Shown here: in pieces, positions 7,059 through 7,203 of the stretch
How positions within the stretch are numbered: position 1 is the first letter of the stretch
Layout of the letters: each line of letters begins with the position of its first letter
Assembly: GCA_020720905.1 (NCBI GenBank)
Contig: DYNT01000067.1
Span: 1 to 7,203 of the forward strand
DNA length: 7,203 nucleotides
Source of the DNA: Micavibrio aeruginosavorus
Lineage (GTDB): Bacteria; Pseudomonadota; Alphaproteobacteria; UBA9219
Reading direction: 5' to 3'
Notes under the pieces: model-generated
Seen by the model: the letters and a program-made list of their open reading frames with translations, nothing else
Databases searched by the model: none
What the model was told of the DNA's origin: nothing
Translations under genes and position numbers: made by a program

Positions 7059-7098
7059 GGGGCCTTATAGATTAGGAGGCCTTATAAGGATTAGGATA
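7044..7098. repeat. Three tandem 17-19-bp repeats derived from the der 3' end
   Basis: CCTTATAAGGATTAGG starts at 7044 and 7080, and a copy lacking two bases (CCTTATAGATTAGG) starts at 7063. The first copy contains the der codons CCT TAT AAG GAT TAG, so the gene end with its stop is duplicated in tandem. The first unit also sits in a perfect 16-bp palindrome, AATCCTTATAAGGATT (7041-7056); the third copy keeps the CCTTATAAGG core. There is no T-run to make it a terminator. Confidence 0.85.
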
Positions 7099-7104
7099 TA
7101 CCTT

Positions 7105-7144
7105 CCCCTCGTCATCCCGCACGAAGCGATGCGTTAGCATCGCG
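7105..7144. repeat. REP-like palindromic element, copy A (lacks its right outer arm)
   Basis: This copy begins with a 22-bp sequence (7105-7126) that recurs exactly at 7146-7167, with core CGTCATCCCGCACGAAG. It is followed by a perfect hairpin: GCGATGC (7126-7132), loop GTTA, GCATCGC (7137-7143). The TGCGGGA arm that would pair with TCCCGCA is absent; copy B follows immediately instead. It is a mobile-repeat-like intergenic element and not a coding feature. Confidence 0.75.
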
Positions 7145-7145
7145 C

Positions 7146-7203
7146 CCCCTCGTCATCCCGCACGAAGTGTTTGACCGCGTCAAACGCGCAGATGCGGGAC
7201 CCA
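7146..7203. repeat. REP-like palindromic element, copy B (complete, runs to the window edge)
   Basis: The outer stem TCCCGCA (7156-7162) pairs with TGCGGGA (7193-7199). The inner stem GTGTTTGAC (7167-7175) pairs with GTCAAACGC (7179-7187) around a 3-base loop, including one G-U pair. The inner stem differs from that of copy A although the flanks are identical, so the structure is kept while the sequence varies. The element probably continues or ends just past the window at GACCCA. Confidence 0.75.

Noticed and set aside
7126..7143. Intrinsic terminator for der
   Set aside because: The hairpin is perfect but is followed by GCCCCC and not a T-run, and it belongs to a repeated element.
7044..7203. 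CRISPR array
   Set aside because: The repeats are imperfect tandem copies without spacers, or palindromic elements only 41 bp apart with structured contents; there are no cas genes.

Overview
The window (moderate G+C, all genes on the + strand) looks like chromosomal DNA of an alphaproteobacterium. The best clues are a malic enzyme and a Der GTPase with alphaproteobacterial-type motifs, a pentapeptide-repeat protein with the H-x2-W linker module that I associate with Rhodospirillales-like genomes, a CtrA-type TTAA-N7-TTAAC box cluster, and palindromic CGTCATCCCGC intergenic repeats. I cannot name the genus from sequence alone. There is no prophage, IS element, CRISPR array, tRNA or rRNA.

Layout. 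1-156 is a regulatory region with three TTAA boxes in 11-bp phase, giving two overlapping full CtrA-type sites. 157-1446 is a malic enzyme whose frame is interrupted by a single in-frame TGA (385-387) at a conserved glycine; everything else in it is intact. 1447-1533 is an 87-bp gap with a weak promoter candidate and a small stem-loop. 1534-2853 is a 439-aa pentapeptide-repeat protein. 2864-3985 is a 373-aa protein I do not recognise. 3976-5625 is a U32-family (TrhP/YegQ-like) protein with an extra C-terminal cysteine cluster. 5703-7058 is the ribosome-assembly GTPase Der. 7044-7203 is repeat-rich: three tandem copies of the der 3' end, then two REP-like palindromic elements.

How the genes fit together. 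The pentapeptide, unknown and U32 genes are packed tightly (10-bp gap, then a 4- or 10-bp overlap) and very probably form one operon. der follows after 77 bp and may be read through or have its own weak promoter. If the U32 protein modifies tRNA or rRNA, it and Der share a translation theme. The malic enzyme is a separate transcription unit in central carbon metabolism (malate to pyruvate).

I found no convincing new multi-gene system. The items most worth a second look are the lone TGA in an otherwise perfect malic enzyme, the phased CtrA-type boxes before it, the uncharacterised pentapeptide/unknown/U32 cluster, the U32 C-terminal cysteine motif, and the structured repeats after der.
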